64,000 nucleotides of DNA from Triticum aestivum (lineage: Eukaryota; Streptophyta; Magnoliopsida; Poales; Poaceae), in assembly GCF_018294505.1 (NCBI RefSeq), contig NC_057802.1, positions 549,224,353 through 549,288,352 on the forward strand, in the 5' to 3' direction. Positions 21,091 through 32,184 of this stretch are shown here, one piece after another. Each line of letters starts with the position of its first letter. Within the stretch, counting starts at the first letter, position 1. The notes below the pieces were generated by a model. That model worked only from the letters and a program-made list of their open reading frames with translations, made no database searches and was not told the origin of the DNA. Made by a program: the position numbers and the translations under genes.

Positions 21091-22415
21091 ACGGCTGGTC
21101 TTCCCCCTCCGTGCGAAAATCCTAGACCTACGGCCGCGCGGCGCAGAGATCGCAACTGTAAATCTTCCAAACAGTTTCATACTGCATCTAGCTGCTGCAT
21201 GATTGTACACTCAAGTTGCTTCTGAAGATCAGATCCAGACTAATCATCGACCGTCGTGCGGCCATTCTGGAGGTCCTGCTGAACATTATTCCCTATCTCC
21301 ACCCACTTCGTTCACGACCAAGGGACACTTGATATCATCACATTTATTTGTTGACAAAAATTACAGAGCACTGCATGGGCCTTCCATTCCATCCATCAAT
21401 GCGATGCTTTGACCACCTCCTCGTCTGAACATGGCTCTTCGTTTACGTTACAATGACAGCTCCCACCATGCGAGTCACATACTCCCTCCGTTCCCAAATA
21501 TAAGTCTTTCTAGAGATTCCACCAAGGGACGAGGATTTAGAGCTCTCGGAGTGATTACATACAGGATAAAATGAGTGAATCTACACTCTAAAATATGTCT
21601 ACATACATCCATATGTTGTATTCCGTTTGAAATGTCTAAAAAGACTTATATTTAGGAACGGAGGGAGTAGATCACATAGGCATGGTTAGATCTCAAATAT
21701 CAGAGTGATATCCTAGTTTGACGACCCACACCATACTTTATACTCTTCTTCAACGTACGGTATACTCTTCTTGTACATACATACAAACTACAAAAGCAAA
21801 TCAAAGGCCCTTTAACAAGACGCAGATAAAATTCAACACCTCTCAGTTCTCATGTCAGTTTGGACTTCATTAATTTAGCCGGGCGCTGCTTATCGTGCAT
21901 TTCTTCTAAAACTTCTCATGTCAACAAAGTGCTAGCTAGTGGAAACACACGAGTCATTTTGTCATCACCATCTCTACTTGTAACTGGGAGCAAAACTAGG
22001 GGAAAGAATAATAGTCACCTCAGAAGCTTATCTCAAACAACTTACCTGTTGTAGCTTGCTGCAGTATCATCACCTTCCTCAGCTGAAATATATTCCCTTC
22101 TCCACCAGGCATGCCAGTCTTTTTTTACTCAGCCAGGACATCAAAGACCTCTTTTATCAGCAGGCTTTAGAATTAGCTGACCATCTCAACAATCAAATCA
22201 TCAGATGAACGATCATCAGTTCATAGTTGCTTCACTTGTGGAGCATGCAGAGAGTAACTGTACATACATGGACACTAGTTCGATTACAAATCATGCATGT
22301 TCGCCACACCTAAATTTAGGCCACAGGCCCACGACTCGACTGCCTATTTGAAAACTTGTTACATTCACCACTTCTCGACAAAGTTTATCCAAGGGTGTGA
22401 TGAATAGAAATAAAC
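21091..22415. other. 3' flank of DUF6598 copy 1
   Basis: From about 21140 this region is homologous to 31690-31890 and 34866-35756, the 3' flanks of other array copies. Shared landmarks are GATTGTACACTCAAG, CGTGCGGCCATTC and the TTTAACAAGA(C/T)GCAGATAAA segment. One MITE (21482-21667) is present here only. No intact gene was found. Confidence 0.7.
21482..21667. mobile_element. Stowaway-type MITE
   Basis: A 186-bp element with left end CTCCCTCCGTTCCCAAATAT and right end (inverted) CTCCCTCCGTTCCTAAATAT, flanked by TA on both sides (21480-21481, 21668-21669). The homologous site beside copy 2 (near 35140) lacks it, giving a filled/empty comparison. Confidence 0.93.
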
Positions 22416-25136
22416 CTAGAACCCATCAGGCAAAGGCGAGCAGATCACCTTCACTGAGATTAACGCAAAATCAGTCTTAATCGTTCGAGCACTAGACTCG
22501 TGGTTGCCAGCATTGAAGAAACAATCATGTTCAGCGGAACTGGATGGCCCCGTGCCAACCTTGAACTTGAAGTGTATCCAAGAATCTATCACCACAGCAA
22601 GCACAGACCTTTTTAAGCTCCGTGTCTCACTAATGGCACCATCGAAGAGCCCAATTTCTTCATTCAACCCACTGGTAAAACAGCCGAGAAATAGATTGAA
22701 ACTGCTTTGCACTTCTGATATGGTAACTTCTACAGTTGCCTCAACTGCATTTTCAAGATTTGAAAAAGTTATATCAATGAACACACTACAGTTGCCACAA
22801 TCCCCATGGATGCGATCCATGAACACACTACGATTCCGCATGCCCATGTTGCCTAGAATTGAAACCCCATCGATCAGCTGTAGATCATGATTTTCTGGTT
22901 CAGCAGTCTTGATCCTCATGTCGTATTCGATTAACATATCACCCAGAAAATTAATCCCTCGCTTGAGGCCACCCACGTTGATGAGAGAGCCCTACATAGT
23001 TATTATTGTTTATTAGCTCTTTCATATAAAAGTAAGAAACATCTTAAACACTTCCCTTAGGATGTTTTACTTGTAATTAACAATATTTACATAAAAGGGA
23101 TATTTTACGGTTGATGAACAAGCTGAACAGATTAATCACATGGAAACATCTTTGTTGATGCAAAAGATATGAAGTGGCTGTAGCACGTGATCATCGAGAG
23201 TACGTAGTCTCATCTGTTCTATGCATGTGATACTGTGAAATGAAAAAAGTAATTAAGTAATTTAAACTTTTTAAGTAAGGAATAAGTCTATTTAACTCCC
23301 TCAGAGCGTCGAGGCTAGTCTTTAGAATCGGGTACCTGACCCCGAAGTATTCTATGTTGCCTAAATCATTCACTGGGGTGATTTAGGAGGTTGTTTTGCC
23401 AATGCATTCCACATGACACATGTGGAAAAACTAACTAACAAAATGCACCTAGGGGCGATTTAGACGGTGTTGAATACTTGTAAAAGGTCGAATACCAGGC
23501 TAGTCAATAGAATCGGGTATCTGACCGCTGAAGTATTCCATACTGTCTAGACCATTCACCGGGTTCGTTTAGGTGGTGGTTTTGCACATGTGGTCCACAG
23601 GGCGCATGTGCAAAAAGCCAAAAACTACCTACAAAACTGCACCTAGGGGAGATTTATATACTATTCAATACTTTTAAGAGGTGGAATATCAGGCTTTATA
23701 CTTGAAGGGGTTAAGTAGATGAACCTTAATAGTCTGGAGAGTTAGGTAGACCTATTCATTGAAATAATTAATGATAAGTATAAATTTGACGACATAATTA
23801 AGCAAAGGATCCAGATTATCCTGCAGTGCTATGTATCCATACAACATTATTGGCCCATCCATAGCAATTTTAACCAACTTTATCGATACAATTTGTAACA
23901 TGCGAGTAGGTCCATGCCGCATGCAAGTGCCATTGAGGATGATGCAGTTTGAGGGCTCTGTAAACATCATTGCCTCGAAAATAGCTTCATAAGGAAAACA
24001 AGTTCTATTTAATTGAAAATTCATGTTAATACTTGTCATACAAACGGTAAACATGCCGACTAAGGATTCCTTGGCCCTATTAAAAATATTTGTTTAAATG
24101 TAAGTGGAACTATCTATGTTAAACTCTTATAAGTCTGGTCCCTGGAGAAGTTATTTTTTCTAGGAAAATACAAAGAAAAGGAGAATAACAAGTGATCACC
24201 TCAGAAGGAAAAGGTCCCCTCGTGATTTTTTTTCTTTTGTTTCTCCATCCACAAGTCCTCTCTTAAGTTGATTTTTCTTTCAGATAGTAGATAACGTCAT
24301 TATCTTATACGTTAGAAAATATTTTCATTTCCATGACTAGTTGCATAGTTTGGCCGGAAAAACTGGACCTGTTTCACACTTAGGATAGGATAATTACATG
24401 CTAAAATAATGAAAACTGATGAAAATATTTTTCAATGTAAAAGTATGAGAAGCGGAAAATATAAATAACATTATGGAGTGATACAATTTCCAATGAATCA
24501 CAGGAATGACTAAGAGAACGTCTAAAGGCATGCCCAATTTACTTTAAGGCACAACGGTTAGCTATCTCTTACGTACTTTAATTTGCTTAACACCTAACAA
24601 ATTCATCCCCCGAGTACCCTTTGACGAGATTTCCTTCTTATGGTACAATGCATTGGCATTCAACTAGTGAAAGTAAACAAAGTAAAACGAAATTAAACTC
24701 GAGATTCAAACAGAGAATATATTAGTTGACCCCATATACTTGAAAAATGTTTACAAAAAAGAAGGAAAAGAGGTATCAAGCACTTACTCTCCCTGCGGTC
24801 TGCGAAACGTTGTGTTGTCCATGAATGCGTGCACTTGTATATAGAACCATCACGGTGCCTGCTCTTCGGAAATTCATCTAGAAGGTGCACGCCGTTGAAG
24901 GGGTATCGAGCCTTCAGTGCGTCCAACCTCTCATGTTCTTCCCCGTCACTGATCGTGGTTCCTTCCTCACGACCAGCATCTGTAACCTCGCCATAACAAG
25001 CAGTGAACTTGCTTGTTGTGCTCCTCGTCCCCATGTTGTTCATGCCTTGGGTGCCGGCAGAGTGCTTGTTGGCAGAAGAGATGAGTAGTTTACCAGAATC
25101 CTCATTGCTTTTTGATTCACCGCTGCTGCTGGCCAT
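22416..25136 (-). pseudogene. DUF6598-domain gene, copy 1 (broken in exon 2)
   Basis: Three exons align with copy 2. Exon 1 is 25136-24788 (MASSSGESKS..., donor GTAAGT). Exon 2 starts at 23984 after ATGAAG, and exon 3 is 22991-22416 after TGTAG, ending LPDGF and stop. Exon 3 carries typical DUF6598 C-terminal words (DLQLIDGVSILGNMG, AVEATVEV, FALISVKV). Exon 2 lacks the last ten codons present in copies 2 and 3 (SRDGPIIVEQ) and the splice donor, through a deletion of about 39 bp. The leader-intron acceptor before the ATG is also altered (ATTTCCG against ATTTCAG in copy 2). Exons 1 and 3 are otherwise open, so inactivation looks recent. The molecular function of DUF6598 proteins is unknown to me. 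Confidence 0.75.
23306..23700. repeat. Two tandem ~200-bp units in intron 2 of copy 1
   Basis: Units start at CTAGTCTTTAGAATCGGGTA (23311) and CTAGTCAATAGAATCGGGTA (23501). Each contains TGCACCTAGGGG(C/A)GATTTA. The same pair is in copy 2 (36625-36990), while copy 3 has one diverged unit (41100-41280). Confidence 0.8.
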
Positions 25137-25391
25137 GTTCGGAAATCAAAAAGGAAATCACCAAATTAGAACGAAGGCCAATGTCAGCATCCGACACATA
25201 CAAGATAACATCTTCGGTCAGCCAGAAGTATTGAAACTGGAATGCAATATAACCAAGGGCTGAAATCGGTTTTGAATTATTTTTCGGGCTTTAAATTTTT
25301 GTGTGCTGTGCGAGTCACAACTCACAAGACACAGAACCTTAATTTTGGTCTCGATCCAGATCCAAAACTATAGCACGAGAAGGACACATAC

Positions 25392-25640
25392 CTGGAAAGA
25401 CGACGGGTAGATGGACTGGGAGGCTCGTAAACTTGTCGCACGAGCGCTGGTGGCCACCCGCGAGGCGGAGCAGAGGCCATGAAAGAGACGAGTGGTCGTG
25501 AGAGGCGGTGCATTGGGGCAGGTACCGCAGGCCGTCGGAGTAGACGAGGAATTGGGCGGAAGATTCGCGCCTGAGCGCGCGGCGCCGCCGGGGCAGGGGA
25601 GTAGTGCTCGATCGTTCCCGCGGCGAAACTAAATCCCGCA
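25392..25640 (-). other. Leader exon of DUF6598 copy 1 with conserved upstream ORF
   Basis: Homologous to 38756-39040 and 43071-43350. It ends in TTTCCAG followed by donor GTATGTG (exon end 25392). A frame starting at ATG 25513 (MHRLSRPLVSFMASAPPRGW) runs 122 nt to the donor without indels relative to the other two copies. Confidence 0.55.
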
Positions 25641-25923
25641 AAATCTGTTCAGCATCGGACGCGATTTGGCTTACCGGATCAGCAACCCGCAGCCCTCCCT
25701 CCGATTTGCATCGTACGTTTAGAATTAACTTGCTCAGTTATGAAAACCCCACAGGTCCACAACTCGACTGCATACACAGCTATTGACAAAGTTTTTGAGA
25801 AATCTTTTATCTCGTTGACGTTCCCTGCGAGGCCAACCTCAGCGAACGCCCCTAGGCCGCATGATCTCCATCCCACGGCGGGCAGTTTTTGGCCAAAATA
25901 TCCAAAAGAAAAAAGTCTCGTAA

Positions 25924-26217
25924 GAGCATGTTCAATGCTAGACCTTCAAGAGGCGCTTAGGAAGTGAAAAAATAAATATCACAAAACAAAAAATACCTAA
26001 GCGCCCTACCCTCCCAATGCTAGACGCTAACTTCAAGCGCTAATTACAACCACACACGCCAGGCGGAGAGAAGAAAAGAAGCCTAGCGCCCGATGCAAAC
26101 CTTTGCATCGATGCCACACTTGAAGCTAGGATTTGATGAGCTAACTGCTAATTGGTCGGGAAATCAATAGGAAATTTATCCTAGCGCCCGTCTAAGCGTC
26201 CGGCGTTGGAGATGCCC
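25924..26217. mobile_element. Harbinger/Tourist-type MITE A
   Basis: The left end GAGCATGTTCAATGC and inverted right end GGGCATCTCCAACGC are flanked by TAA at 25921-25923 and 26218-26220. About 294 bp, non-coding, with many GCGCTTAG words. Confidence 0.7.
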
Positions 26218-26220
26218 TAA

Positions 26221-26630
26221 GGGCATCTATAACGCGGGCGCTTAGCCCAGGCGCCAGGGTCTCTTTCCCGGCCGTTTCGCTCGATTCCTGGTCGATCCCA
26301 GGATTTCCTCTAGCGTCGTTGCTCCGCTACTCATCGGGCACTTGGGCTCTTTTATATTTGCACGACTATTTTGACTATTCCGAGCGCTTAAAATTCTCCT
26401 GGAAAATCTCGTAGCCTCAACAAAATAAACAGACTTTTGACGGGCGCTTCATTGTGTGCATCGGAGAAATGAGCGCTTCACTGGTTGGTACCAAAGAAAA
26501 AGAAATCACATAAGCGCTCGAACTAGCGCTCCTGTGTTGCAAACACCGACTCCAATGCGGATGCTTTGTTATTAATTTAAACGATAATACTGCAAGCGCC
26601 CAAATAAGCACCCCTGCATTGAAGACGTCC
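26221..26630. mobile_element. Harbinger/Tourist-type MITE B
   Basis: The left end GGGCATCTATAACGCGGGCG and inverted right end GGACGTCTTCAATGC are flanked by TAA at 26218-26220 (shared with MITE A) and 26631-26633. About 410 bp, non-coding. Confidence 0.65.
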
Positions 26631-26759
26631 TAAAGGAAATAACTGCCATGGCATTTTCAAAAACTGCCTGCCCAACACCACTCAAATGCAGTGAAACTGC
26701 TAGGGGACCATGTTGGTTCACTACCCATCTTCTCACGAATGTTCGCCAGGAATGAGGGT

Positions 26760-27061
26760 CCAAATTTATTCAAGGATGTGATGAACTAGAATAAAGGCCA
26801 GTGCCCTTTGGCACTGGCGACCAGGTAACCTTCACTGAGATTAACGCAACATTAGTCTAGAATAAAGGCCGGTGCCCTTTGGCAATGGCGACCAGGTAAC
26901 CTTCACTGAGATTAACGCAACATTAGTCTTTATCTTTCGAGCATTAGACTCGTGGTTGCATTGAAGGAACAACTATGTCTAGCGGAATTGGCTGACTCCG
27001 GGCCAACCTTCAAGTTCAGGTATATCCGAGAACCTGTCACTACAACAATCACATACCTTCT
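26760..27061 (-). pseudogene. DUF6598 relic: 3' end of a further array copy
   Basis: Matches only the last roughly 60 codons and 3' side of exon 3 (compare 40180-40390). Similarity stops at about 27061, where foreign repeats begin. A 71-bp internal tandem duplication (26788-26858 and 26859-26929) repeats the C-terminal coding end. No start, splice sites or upstream exons remain. Confidence 0.75.
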
Positions 27062-27336
27062 TAGGGTATTGACGGTGCATAATCCGGTGAGTACCCCTTG
27101 GTACGATTGCTAACGTGGCTGGAGTCTCGGATCGGAGTAATACCCTATGTCCTGCTTCTTGTTGTTGTTATTCATCATGGGTATACCTCGTGTGAGCGAT
27201 TATAATGGAGAGTATGAGATGCTACCGAGAGTTGTGTCTGCGGGAGTAGATGGGAATGAGAGCCCCACAACCTCCACATTATATGCACGATGGGGGCTAG
27301 GGTTTTACAGTACAGAGATCCGATCTACCCCGCTGA
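27062..27336. other. Repeat-derived DNA of uncertain type
   Basis: Has an LTR-like look (CCGGTGAGTACCCCTTGG, GGGGCTAGGGTTTTACAG), but no boundaries or target duplications could be fixed. Confidence 0.3.
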
Positions 27337-27985
27337 TGGTGTCCTGAATAAGGGGGTAGTAACCACGTCGGCTCCCAAGCATGGGCTGGGCCGAGAACCC
27401 CCAAACTACCAACCAAGTGGGCCGCATTTTTCAGGCCCCACGACGTACTCAAGAACCTCCCGGAGACTTGGTGCACACTCCAAGACACGATGTAATACTC
27501 GGCATGTTTACCCCCAATGTAACCGACCTACGTGTAACCTTAGGTACAACCGGTGTCTATATGAGATGAGGGGTTTCTACCATAGAGGTAGATTCATTCA
27601 CACATACGATCTCGAGGTAGATCAACATGTACTCTGCACCCCATCCACAATCAATACAATACATGCATAACATAGGATTTTACCTCTTCGAGAGGGCCTA
27701 GACCTAGGTAAACACCATGGCCCTTCTGCGTCCTGTTATCATCGTGCCAAGATCACCAGCTCGAGACGCCCTACCCGAAATCTGCCGGATTTACCTTCGT
27801 CATTGGTGGCCCACGCAGGTCCCCTTGTGTTGTCGCAGCGGCTCGATGGCTTGCCTTCAGATCTATGAAAGCATCGACTGTGGTAAAACTTTCTTCCCCG
27901 GATAACTCTTTGTCTTCGGCAGCATCATACTTTATGCTGATTCGTCTGGCCACCTCGGTCGGATCGAAAACTTTGCTCTAGGACA
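27337..27985 (+). mobile_element. Gypsy LTR plus start of internal leader (truncated)
   Basis: An LTR-like unit begins TGGTGTCCTGAATAAGGGGG and ends CGGATTTACCTTCGTCA near 27802. The next bases TTGGTGGCCCACGCAGG occupy the primer-site position, followed by about 180 bp of leader. It resembles common Triticeae gypsy LTRs that contain GGTGTCTATAT and GGGTAAAACA-type words near the 3' end. No coding region remains. Confidence 0.55.
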
Positions 27986-27987
27986 GA

Positions 27988-28520
27988 CCATCAGGTTTAG
28001 AAACCTGGAGTACGTTGTGGACCCCGCGGTGAGCTTCTATTTTCGGGCTGGGTACCATTTGAACGAGTTCACTGGTAGGAACTATCCTAGGACTCCGCAT
28101 GAACTGTTTAATCTCAAACACTCTAGCCTTAGAGTTGCGGTTGAGAGGGCATTTGGAGCTCTGAAGAATAGTTTTAAGATCCTAGATAAGAAGTCATTCT
28201 ACACTTTTCCCACCCATGTTTAGCCTGTTCTTACTTGTTGCATTTTGCACAACTGAATCCTGCAATGGGGTTGTGATGACCTGGTGCTGAATTAGGAAGA
28301 GGTGACGCCTGATGATGTTGTCAGCTCTAGCCATGGTGTGGAGGCATTTTACAACAAAGCCTGAAAGAACAAAATGATGGAGTGGGCTCAGGCAACATGG
28401 GAGAACAGAGGTAGAAGAGTCAGAAGAAGAAGCAGCAGAAAAAGAAGAGGACAAGGATGGACTTCCAACTAGTTCGACATCGATGAACATTCCCCTATTG
28501 AGCCATCTGACTATAATATG
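27988..28520 (+). pseudogene. PIF/Harbinger transposase relic (C-terminal part)
   Basis: The frame 28017-28222 encodes YHLNEFTGRNYPRTPHELFN and VAVERAFGALKNSFKIL, characteristic of the C-terminal part of the DDE nuclease domain of Harbinger (HARBI1/ALP1-like) transposases, including the final catalytic Glu (VERAFG). A stop at 28220-28222 and further stops interrupt the tail, which still reads HNW-like and MMEWAQATWENRG. The N-terminal half and TIRs are not visible. Confidence 0.75.
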
Positions 28521-29302
28521 TGTACTGGTATTTGTTAGTAGTTAGGATGAACTGCGATTTGTTTCCTTGCTAGGACTGAAACTGTGTTCAAATTCGTGTG
28601 TGGTAAGGTCATGACTAGTGAGAAGTGTTAATAGCACCTTATGAAGTTTACAACCAAACATCGTATAGTCTGTGAGTCCAGTGCAACACATGCAACCAAA
28701 CGGCGGGTCAATATTGCTTCCGTCGTGCAACCAACCAAATTATGTACAAATGATGGTTTTTGACATATTCTACTTCAGTCAAGCCTATCTAAAACACACA
28801 TGTAAAGAGGGAAAAAATGATGCAGACAATCCAACGCGCCCATAGTCTCGGACAGCAACGCCGCGCTTCTCACTCACTGCCTGCACCAGACCAAACCGAT
28901 GGCGCCCATAGGAGCCAGCACAACGACCCGCTGAGCTCCCGAATTCCCGGGTCCGGCTGACCAATCACAAACGGAGGGTGCATGCATCCCATACACATGG
29001 CTGGCCTTGTCAATGTATATGCATCTATAGGCCGATAAGGTTATCTTCCCCGCCCGTTCTTTCCGAAAATGGCTGGTCCTCTCGCTCCATCCATCCATGT
29101 GCTGCTTGCCGCGCCCGCGCGGAGGACGCATTGCATCTGCCTGGACAGGGCAGCATTATCGTTGCACACTTGAACAGTCAAACGGTGCATGCATGATGCA
29201 TCCACCATACACATGGCTGGGGCTGGCCATGTCAATGTACGTGGACCGTAGGAGTACCACCATCTGCTGCTACATGTAGGCATGCATGCATGTAGCCGAT
29301 AA
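28521..29302. other. Unassigned DNA between two Harbinger-derived segments
   Basis: Contains two diverged copies of CATACACATGGCTGG...CATGTCAATGTA (about 28990 and 29210), a GCATGCATGCATG run and no coding signature. The final part, TAGCCGATAAG, is the insertion site of the next element. Confidence 0.5.
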
Positions 29303-29896
29303 GAGCAACTACAACGTGCCTATGCAAACTGTCCGCCAATGTGTGTTTGGATCGAAACGGACATAAATCACGGCCCAAACTCCGACGCAAACGGACGAGC
29401 GTCCGCTTTTTGTTCACGTGCGACCCATTTCAGGCCTAAATATGAACCGGGTTTGCGTCACCGCGGACACGCGCGACTCCCGCCCTTGTCCTCCTTGCCC
29501 GTTGGTCGGTGACACATTGGCCATTTGCCCCCTCTCTCCCATCGATAGTCAACACACCCGGCCACCCCGCCCTAGCTGTTGCCGCCCAGTTCCAGTTGCA
29601 GGCCGCCACCCGAACCCATATAGCCCCCCCGCCCCCCACCCAGTAGTACACCACACCCGACGGTCGTTCTCGCCGCCGTTGGTGGGCTGTTTTTGTCGCC
29701 GTTGTTGCACCCCCCCCCCCCCCCCACGTCCACGCCACCCCCTTGCCTCCGTCGCCGCCGCCAGCAACGCTCCAACCGCAACTACCTCGCTCGCCAATAG
29801 GCTTGCTGCCTGGTCTGGGAGAGACGCAGGGCTCTTCACTGGCCGACGTCTTCCACCACACTCGCAAGGTGCTTGACATTTCGTCCGCAAGGTACA

Positions 29897-31140
29897 AATG
29901 GATCGTGGGGATGAGTACTTTTCAACAACTTCATTTGCGATCCAGATGAATCGTCGTCCGACGATGAGGAGATTATGGTTGCTGCTTTGGTCGTCCATGA
30001 CCACATTATACATTAGTAGGCAGTGGCCAATGCTTAGTTGCTCGATCTCGGGGCATATACTCGGGCATTGAATCGTAACAGAGAGAGCAGCCATTACCTA
30101 CTCTGGCAGGACTACTTCCAGTCCGCTGACCCACTCTTCAAACACAAACTATTTCGGTGCCACTTCCGGATGGCTAGACATGTGCTCAATCGCATCCGGG
30201 AAGGAGTGGTGGCGTACGATAACTATTTTGAATGCAATGAGGATGCCTTAGAAAAGGTTAACTTCTCCTCTCATCAAAGATGCACTGCAGCTATTTGGAT
30301 GCTTGCATACAGAATACCCGGTGATCTTATTGATGAGTATGTCCGCATGAGCGAGTTCACGTACCTAGACTCCATGCATAATTTCTGCAAGGCTATGGTA
30401 GCAGTATTTGGCCCGGAGTACTTGAGAGAGCCAACTGCTGCAGATACAATCTGGTTGTTGGTGATCAATGCCGATAGGGATTTTCCGTGATGCTTGGTAG
30501 CATAGATTGTATGCACTAGGAATGAAAGAACTGCCCTTCTACTTGGCAGGGGCACTATAGGGGCGATGTGAAAGCTTGAAGTGTCATACTTGAGGTCGTG
30601 GCTTCACAAGATCTGTGGATTTGACACTATATATTTCTTCGGCATGGCCGGCTCTAACAATGACACCAACGTACTTCAGCACTCTCCGGTGTTCGCAAGG
30701 CTTGCAGAAGGCAACTGCCCAGAGGTCAACGTCGAGATTAATGGTCACCACTACAACAAAGGATACTACCTAGCTGGTGATATTTATCCTCAGTGGACTA
30801 CTCTTGTCAAGACAATCTCCAACCCGATAAGAGAGAAGAGGCAGAGATTTGCTCAAGCCCAAGAGAGTGCTAGAAAGGATGTGGAGCGTGCTTTCGGTGT
30901 TTTTCAATCTGGGGCATCGTTCAGCATCCTGCTAGAACTTGGAGCAACAAGAAGTTGTGAGAGATGATGATCGCTTATGTGATCATGCACAATATGATCA
31001 TAGAGGATGAGCGCGAGGATGAATTCTTTGATCTGGGGTGTCAATTTCATCATCAAATGCGTGATTAGAAAACTCACATTCAACTACAAGATGATTTGAT
31101 TAAGCATATGTGTGGGCTCACCTTGGCAACCAATAGATGT
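29897..31140 (+). pseudogene. Harbinger transposase (HARBI1/ALP1-like nuclease), decayed
   Basis: An upstream acidic N-terminal piece (DESSSDDEEIMVAALVV, about 29945-29995) ends in a stop. The frame 30038-30490 gives the helix-turn-helix-like region (YLLWQDYFQSADPLFKHKLF, FRCHFRMARHVLNRI) to RDFP. A frame change then carries GSIDCMH (first catalytic Asp) with two stops where Trp codons are expected. The frame 30581-30967 carries FFGMAGSNNDTNVLQHSPVF (second Asp) and DVERAFGVF (Glu), then another shift leads to MIAYVIMHNMIIEDER. All three catalytic residues are visible but no intact ORF exists. Confidence 0.82.
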
Positions 31141-31405
31141 ATCGGCTATTTTTTCTTTCAAATGTATTTGTGACAATTTAAATTTTATTTGGTTTGTAAA
31201 CTATGAGACTTTATTTGGTTGTGAAATTATGAGATATTTGTATTTGGTTGAATTATGCGAATTTTGGGCAATTTTTTGACATGTATGCAAAAAAGAAAAA
31301 TGTCCACATACTAGCTACACGGACGATAATGCGTTGGCGCATTGGACACACTACCAACCCGAACACGAACGCAGGCAGACAGAGCCCAAAGCACCGATCC
31401 AAACC

Positions 31406-31575
31406 AAAGTTTTAAATAGCCGGCTATAACTCGGCTATAGCGCTTGGAGCAGGTGCCAATATGTGGCATAGCCCTCTAAACTTACAAAATAGCCGACTAT
31501 AGCGGGCAATAGCCTCGCAATAGCTGATTTGAAGGGCCGCCGCTCTTTGGCATAGCCCGCAATTTAAAACACTGC
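31406..31575. mobile_element. MITE-like insertion with TTTTAAATAGCCGGCTATA ends
   Basis: The left end TTTTAAATAGCCGGCTATA and inverted right end TTTTAAATTGCGGGCTATG form imperfect inverted repeats. The duplicated Harbinger end at 32185-32534 lacks it. The target duplication is not clear. Confidence 0.5.
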
Positions 31576-31634
31576 TTCAAATGGAGAAAAACCTGAAATT
31601 CGCGTCCATTTACGTCGACGTGTTGGAGTTGCTC

Positions 31635-32184
31635 TAAGGCTATCTTCCACGCCTGTTCTTTCCTATTACTGTCATGTCCGGCCATGTGATCGCCGCCGCG
31701 GAGAGATCGCAGACGTAAATCTTTCAAGCAGATTCGTACTGCATCTGGCTGCTGGTAAATGCGTTTGACGACGATGAGGAAAATGATTGTACACTGAAGT
31801 TGCTCCAGAAGTTCAGATCCAGACTAATCATCGCCCGTCGCGGTACCACAAGGAACCTGCCAGCTTGTACGTCGTGCGGCCATTCGGGAGGTCCTGCTGG
31901 GGAAAATATCAGGTGCTACGGGAGCATCTAAGTTTAGGTGCTCCAAGAGCTTCTCGGTCATCGGATCTGAAATCCAACGGTCATCTACAGATGCGCTGGA
32001 CCTGATTTGCAATACCAAATTTCTAGGGGTGTTCTTTGAATAAAAGCGTGAGCTCTCTCCTCGGCCTTCGGATCTCAGATCTAACGGTTGAAAAGCTCCT
32101 GGAGCACCTAATCTTAGGTGCTCCCGTAGCACCAGATATCCTCCCGGTCCTGCTGAACATTATATTGCCCTATCATCACGTTTC
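31635..32184. other. 3' flank of DUF6598 array, first unit
   Basis: Homologous to 21140-21300 and 34866-35000. A plus-strand frame encodes AFDDDEENDCTLKLLQKF in this copy, matching similar words in the other two flanks. It may be a fragment of an unidentified gene. It is interrupted by the MITE at 31899-32145. Confidence 0.55.
31899..32145. mobile_element. Mutator-type MITE with 9-bp target duplication
   Basis: Inverted ends (left GGGGAAAATATCAGGTGCTA, right inverted GGGAGGATATCTGGTGCTAC) extend over about 50 bp. The 9-bp direct repeat GGTCCTGCT flanks it (31890-31898 and 32146-32154). The 9-bp duplication and long TIRs indicate a MULE-derived MITE. The empty site is visible near 34950. Confidence 0.9.

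Larger units (their letters stand above)
29303..31634 (+). mobile_element. PIF/Harbinger transposon with TAA target duplication
   Basis: TIRs are GAGCAACTACAACGTG at the left and (inverted) GAGCAACTCCAACACG at the right. TAA flanks both ends (29300-29302, 31635-31637). The 2.33-kb interior holds a decayed transposase. A C-homopolymer run lies at 29711-29726. A smaller MITE-like insertion (about 31406-31575) sits near the right end. Confidence 0.85.

Noticed and set aside
24693..24787. Extension of DUF6598 copy 1 exon 1 past the GTAAGT
   Set aside because: The donor position is conserved with copy 2, where the frame ends at once; the extra residues in copy 1 are intron translation.
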